Source: Parapristionchus giblindavisi (Eukaryota > Nematoda > Chromadorea > Rhabditida > Diplogasteridae). Taken from it: 64,000 nt of DNA. Every line of letters begins with the position of its first letter. Position 1 is the first letter of the stretch. Below the pieces are notes generated by a model, which saw only the letters and a program-made list of their open reading frames with translations, was not told the DNA's origin and searched no databases. Below, piece after piece: positions 59,901 to 64,000 of the stretch. The stretch covers positions 1,426,001 to 1,490,000 of the forward strand of contig CALSFV010000005.1 of assembly GCA_943737045.1 (NCBI GenBank), given 5' to 3'. A program made the translations under genes and the position numbers.

Positions 59901-61655
59901 CTGTTACCCCCTGATTACACGTTTCATTCTTGCTATTATGCAGAGGAAAATACAGACGAGCAATGCGACATAGTAGGAGGGGTCTAGAAAGGTGACTACA
60001 TGGATACCATACAACAATATTAAAAGGAGACAGTCTGGGCAAAATCCACTACGCTGGCGGGATGAAGTGAGAAGAATTGTTATATGGATGATTCTAACCG
60101 CATCACATTACTGATCAGACTCTGATATGGAAAATTGAATTGAGTAACGTTTATTTCACATAATTTACTTTCCCTCGAACATTTTTTACTTGACGAAGCA
60201 CACTTGTGGTGTAGGATAAATAAATCAATAAACCAATAAACATATAGATTATACAACCACACTATCACTCACCGTGGCTGTCCAAGTGCACCCACGAGCG
60301 CCTTCGTGCGCTGCTTTGCCGCCGCTGACGCCGATAGTACGCCACAATCGGACGAGTTTCGACCAATCAACTCCTGTAATATCGATTTATAGATCCATTA
60401 AAACAATCAATAAATAAAAGGAACGCACCTTGAATCCGAGTATATTACTCTTGAGCATGAGACGCACTTGGAGCGATCCCTTGGCCAGCTCGTTCGCGCG
60501 TGCCAGAGTGACGTACTTCAGGGTGAGACCGTTAACCTACAATAGAATATTGAGCCCGCGCCCAAGTCATTGGTCTGACCCAGCGTACACCCATTTGACT
60601 TCTTTTGACCCAGTAGCCATTCGTTCAAATTCTTCCGCACGTTGCCCACGCATGACCCACATTCTACCGTATCCCAAAGACGCTACCGTACCTCGAGGAC
60701 CTCGTCGCCTCGCCGTATTCCAATCCTCTCTGCATTAGAGTCGTTATCGACATGAGATACGAATACGCCCGTGCTCATCTCCTTCCCTCCCACCATTACG
60801 AAGGGGAGCGGCTCATCCTGCACAAGATAACAGGGATGAATGAAGATATACGCAGAATATTTATTTATTTATTTAGTTATTTATTTATATGTCTTGGATA
60901 AGATCTGCACCACTCATAAGATGAATCTATAGAATTCAAACAATTATCATAAATGTCAAAAATTTTATTTACAAAACGTTCAATAGAAACATGAAAGTCA
61001 CTGTGTTGATACTTTTAATTTAATTTATCTACGCCCAAGGCGCAACGAGACATGTGATAATTTAAAGTATCACCCCAGTGACTTTCATGTTTCTGTTAAT
61101 TCACAAGTAGCTTCAACCAGTAGTAGTAATAATAAACGTTGATATATATATTTACTTATTTTTATTTATTTATTTATTTATCATGGACAAGATCTGCACC
61201 ACTATCAATCAATACCTTATTAGCCCTCGTGAGCGTGATCTCCCTTGGCCGTGCCTTCACCGAACAGGCAATGTTCAGTAGACTCTGTTGTGAGTGCATG
61301 CCATCCCGCTCAAGTGCACCCTCGAATCGGGTCAACAATCTGAAGAAAAGCAATAATAATAAAAATAATATTAAATAAATAAATAAAACAGACAACACAA
61401 TGAATGGTATAGAGAAGAGTCATAAGTAGCATCATATTAATTCGCCATTTTTAAGGACCAAAGATTGCACTCCCAAGCAATTCTTTAGCATAGTAGGATG
61501 AAACCGCGATTCAATGGGACAGTGAACTTTACGTTCAATCCATGTCTTTCGAAATATTCCCACTTCTAACAACTTTAAAACATCACGGAGATCATAGGAA
61601 AATCAATTTTTACATTAAAACATCAATAAATACAAATTATTATTATTATTATTAC

Positions 61656-61698
<43 letters not shown>

Positions 61699-64000
61699 TA
61701 AAATTTAACAACAAAACCACTTACTTGGTCATCTCATCGCTCGTCTCAAAGTCATTGTGATGATTATTCACCCACAACAGGACGATTCTCGCAACCTGCG
61801 AATAGTATTTTTATTAAAATAATAATAAATATAATTATTATTATTATTATTATTAATCAATATATTGATAAACTAATAATCAATAAACTCCGCATACCTT
61901 GTCCCTGTACTGTGGCTCGGCAAACCAATACATGAGCTTCTCGAATATCGTGCACGGATTGTGAATGAACACCTGCAATTATAGCAAAACTAGTAATAAA
62001 TAAAAAATCAGTTCGCGATTCCCAGCCATAGTTTACTACCGTACCCTGTAGGTGAGGAGAAAGTCGTCAGTGTAGTGAGGATCGATCGACGAGTCTCGAT
62101 CATCCACCAGATGAGCTACGAGTTTATCCGGCTTTCCCTTGATGAGGACCAATCCAACTTGATTGCCTACCGTACGCCGTTCGGTCTCGGCCAGAATCTA
62201 GAATATATTGATTAGTTAGAGAATGTATTGATCGATTACAACATTTAAATCCTTAATCGCGACCGCTCTGCGCATTCTCACAAGGTAAAGTGAGCGAAAT
62301 TACAACCTATTTCGTTCTAACATGACAAAGCAATCAGTTAAGAGTACATCCCGAGCAAATTTGAAACTCTCCCCTCTTGCCACACTCTCTCGCTTTCTTT
62401 GTCTTCTAGAGAGCATTGCCAGAGCGGAGAGTTTCAAATTAGCTCTGACTGTGCCTTTTTAAAACAACAGGCTTCAAAAAATGGCCATTCTACAACTAAC
62501 AATACATTGTATAATCACATAATACTCATTGTCACTACAATCATAGAGTCAATCAATAACTACAGTATCTCCATCATCCTCTAAATCAATCAATAATCAA
62601 AAGTACAGTATACCTCTCCAGTGATTCCATCTCGATCCTTCTCGATATGCTCTGCCATCGTGCTCATGATCGAGCAGTAGTCTTTGTGTTCCACCAGCAC
62701 GAATTCGCAGTCGTCAACCTGGAATCAATCAATAAATAGATATCGTAATCAATCAATAACTACAGTAATCAACCAATCACTACAGTAACAAACCAATAAT
62801 TATAGTAATCAATCAATGGTTACCTCAATCAATCAATCAATAACAACAGTAATCTATCAAAAACTACCGAAATAAATCAATAACTACAATAATCAATCAA
62901 TAACTACAGCTACCGTACCAGTGTCCGCATATCTCCGACATGATACTGTACGCTGGGTACGGGATCGCATCCGAATGCGTCTCCGAGCTTGTACTCTACG
63001 CGTTCTCCCGACGGTCGGGTCACCTCCACTTGACCGTTCACGATAACAGACCTGAGATACACAAGTAAACTACATAAACTAAGTAAACTACTGTAGTTAA
63101 ACATTGACAATTGAAGCACTTATTTTCTTTTTTAACTTAGGGAGGTTCACTTTCAGTTTACTTAAACCAGCCGAGTTAAATACGGCGAGTCAGCTGAAAC
63201 TATTGCTGTTGTATGAGCTACGTTTAAAAGGGGTCGCACATGTTGACTGGCTGAAGTAACAGTACTAGTACTGGCATATTTGATCATTCATTTATATTTG
63301 TCGTGGTTTCACAAGGATCAAACTCAAAAGCATTCTCGTTTTCTATGCACCTACTGCTTCCAGAAATCACCAGGTTTGATATGATCAGATAGGCAAACAA
63401 AAACTACGTCCATTCTCCTATCCGCGCATGCGGCTAACAGTCGGGGGAAAACAACGGACGAAAAAAAATTTACAAAGGTCAAATTACATTAAATTAATTT
63501 AATTAAATTAAATTTAATTTAATTAAATTCATAGGTGGGCACGCTGGGGGAAAGGCTGTGCGCAAACTGGGGAAGGGTGAGGCAAGGCTGTGCACATGGC
63601 TATTTTTTGACGAATTCTACTGGATTTTGTCCAATTTTTGCGAGACAAGGCTATGCGCAAGTCCCCCATGGGGAAGAAAAGGCTGTGCGCAAAAAATATT
63701 CGTTTTGACGCGCCCACCTATGATTAAATTACATTTATATTTTTACAAAAAAAATAAAATGTAAAATGTAACTGGCGGATGTTAAATTGTATTTTCTGTA
63801 TTTTCTTCTTTTCAAAAAAAATTTTCCCAACTACTAACAGCAATTCGGATGATTTACTTGATGGAATAAATATAAATAAATGAAAATAAAATAAAATAAA
63901 TAACTGACCATGCATCCAATCGTTCTCCATTGTGCATCACAATCGTGCCTGCTTCGTTCACGACAGCGAACACCATCTTCAGACAGAGTTGTCGTTTGAT
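50807..64000 (-). CDS. pxf-1: PDZ-GEF / Rap guanine nucleotide exchange factor (RAPGEF2/6 family), 5' end outside window
   Basis: 29 exons give 1166 codons in one phase; right ends run 64000, 63051, 62718, 62197, 61972, 61795, 61339, 60817, 60536, 60373, 59642, 58498, 58110, 57797, 57447, 57115, 56453, 55773, 55278, 54829, 54260, 53988, 53820, 52932, 52773, 52468, 52043, 51261, 51128 (stop 50807). Order of domains: cyclic-nucleotide-binding-like fold ([37 protein letters not shown]); RasGEF N-terminal REM region ([27 protein letters not shown]); PDZ ([36 protein letters not shown]); Ras-association region ([30 protein letters not shown]); CDC25 exchange domain ([63 protein letters not shown]). 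The tail is Ser/His/Pro-rich and ends EIKDQV. It activates Rap GTPases at membranes for adhesion and epithelial integrity. C-terminal tail splicing is less certain than the rest. Confidence 0.95.
53849..53926. repeat. (TAA)n microsatellite in pxf-1 intron
   Basis: About 25 ATA/TAA triplets between exons 53988-53932 and 53820-53708. A similar (TTA)n lies at 61640-61700. Confidence 0.95.
54297..54489. mobile_element. 190-bp MITE, family C (left copy) in pxf-1 intron
   Basis: TA-flanked element starting CATTGCCATACCCTCGC and ending GGCGAGGGTTCCGAAAATG, with imperfect terminal inverted repeats. It contains GACCCACTATATAA twice. About 85 percent identical by eye to the inverse copy at 56024-56214. 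It lies between exons 54829-54686 and 54260-54147. Confidence 0.75.
54837..54993. repeat. 32-bp tandem repeat in pxf-1 intron
   Basis: About five copies of GATTATCGATTGATTATTAG followed by TGATCAATGATA, directly upstream (on the gene strand) of exon 54829-54686. Confidence 0.92.
56024..56214. mobile_element. 190-bp MITE, family C (right copy, inverted) in pxf-1 intron
   Basis: Starts CATTTTCGGTACCCTCGCCG and ends GCGAGGGTATGGCAATG between TA dinucleotides. It is the inverse of 54297-54489 and lies between exons 56453-56319 and 55773-55669. Confidence 0.75.
56514..56638. repeat. Hairpin MITE, family A, in pxf-1 intron
   Basis: TTTAAATACTCCCCCGGAGT, TTTGAAACTCTCCACTCTAC, CTCTCGCTTTCTTTGTCTGC centre, then AGAGCACAGAGTTTCGAATT and TTGGGGTGGGTTTTAG. 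Confidence 0.75.
56833..56950. repeat. Hairpin MITE, family A, in same pxf-1 intron
   Basis: CAAATGCACACCCCGAGCTG, GCTCTGGCAATGCTCTCTCG, TTTCTTTGTCCACGAGAGAG and AAATTAGCTTGGGGAGTCTT. A second family A copy lies 195 bp away in the same intron. Confidence 0.75.
58495..58501 (-). promoter_or_regulatory. Tandem (NAGNAG) 3' splice site of a pxf-1 exon
   Basis: On the minus strand the intron ends TTTCAGCAG before CCCTCATGCGAA. Splicing at either AG keeps frame and adds or drops one Gln just before the Ras-association region. Confidence 0.6.
58703..59308. mobile_element. ~600-bp foldback/MITE in pxf-1 intron
   Basis: Ends ATGGCGCACTAAAAAATAGT and ACTATTTTTTAGTGCGCCAT are inverse complements extending about 60 bp, flanked by TA. 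Inner segments (GAATTCAAATTCTGGCTTTC against GAAAGTCAGAATTTGAATTT, and GCGGTTTTCTGCGG against CCGCAGAAAATCGC) also pair, so the element folds almost end to end. No transposase frame. Confidence 0.8.
62339..62462. repeat. Hairpin MITE, family A, in pxf-1 intron
   Basis: CATCCCGAGCAAATTTGAAA, CTCTCTCGCTTTCTTTGTCT, then GAGAGCATTGCCAGAGCGGA and GAGTTTCAAATTAGCTCTGA. Inner arms are well preserved. Confidence 0.78.
63531..63722. repeat. ~190-bp element with short inverted ends and GGCTGTGCGCA repeats
   Basis: ATAGGTGGGC at the left and GCCCACCTAT at the right are inverse complements. Inside are four GGCTGTGCGCA/GGCTATGCGCA-like phrases. It lies in the intron between the two rightmost pxf-1 exons, next to an AATTAAATT-rich run. 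Confidence 0.6.

Overview
This window reads as a gene-bearing stretch of a nematode chromosome, probably a free-living rhabditid. Introns are mostly short with pyrimidine-AG 3' ends. Dispersed CTACCGTA/CTACAGTA motifs fill introns and gene-free DNA. The genes have clear metazoan orthologues, and one (a PDZ-type Rap GEF) is best known in worms as pxf-1. There are no operonic prokaryotic signals. Exon boundaries were set by hand and checked for reading-frame phase. I could not run alignments.

Layout: (1) 1-1.9 kb, + strand: the last five exons of an ABCC/MRP-type ABC transporter (C-terminal nucleotide-binding domain). (2) 2.36 kb, - strand: a tRNA-Pro(AGG). (3) 2.9-8.4 kb, - strand: a complete secreted/membrane alkaline phosphatase in about 18 exons. 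(4) 10.2-12.0 kb, - strand: the catalytic part of a GT31 beta-1,3-glycosyltransferase. Candidate 5' exons lie at 15.3-15.6 kb, beyond a 2.9-kb foldback element. (5) 16.7-18.4 kb: a duplicated membrane-anchor exon and a palindromic block of 15-bp and 79-bp tandem repeats. (6) 19.06-24.32 kb: a composite Penelope-like retroelement (reverse transcriptase plus GIY-YIG endonuclease). It has a truncated inverted second copy, a 47-bp direct repeat, a 13-bp candidate target duplication, candidate hammerhead motifs, and a Helitron-like insertion splitting its coding region. (7) 24.3-36.2 kb: a gene-poor interval of MITEs and very long polypyrimidine arrays. (8) 36.2-44.5 kb, + strand: a complete quiescin sulfhydryl oxidase (QSOX) in 16 exons. 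(9) 46.7-49.2 kb, - strand: a complete isochorismatase-domain protein in 7 exons, with a hAT-like MITE in an intron. (10) 50.8-64.0 kb, - strand: 29 exons of a PDZ-GEF (pxf-1-like), 5'-truncated by the window edge.

The genes do not form one pathway. Three products belong to the secretory route: alkaline phosphatase at the cell surface, a Golgi glycosyltransferase, and QSOX, which makes disulfides in secreted proteins. The ABC transporter and Rap GEF act at the plasma membrane. ABC and alkaline phosphatase are convergent, and so are QSOX and the isochorismatase-like gene. The isochorismatase-like gene and pxf-1 are tandem on the - strand.

The most distinctive material is repetitive: at least 16 copies of a ~120-bp hairpin MITE, several other inverted-repeat families, and the Penelope composite.
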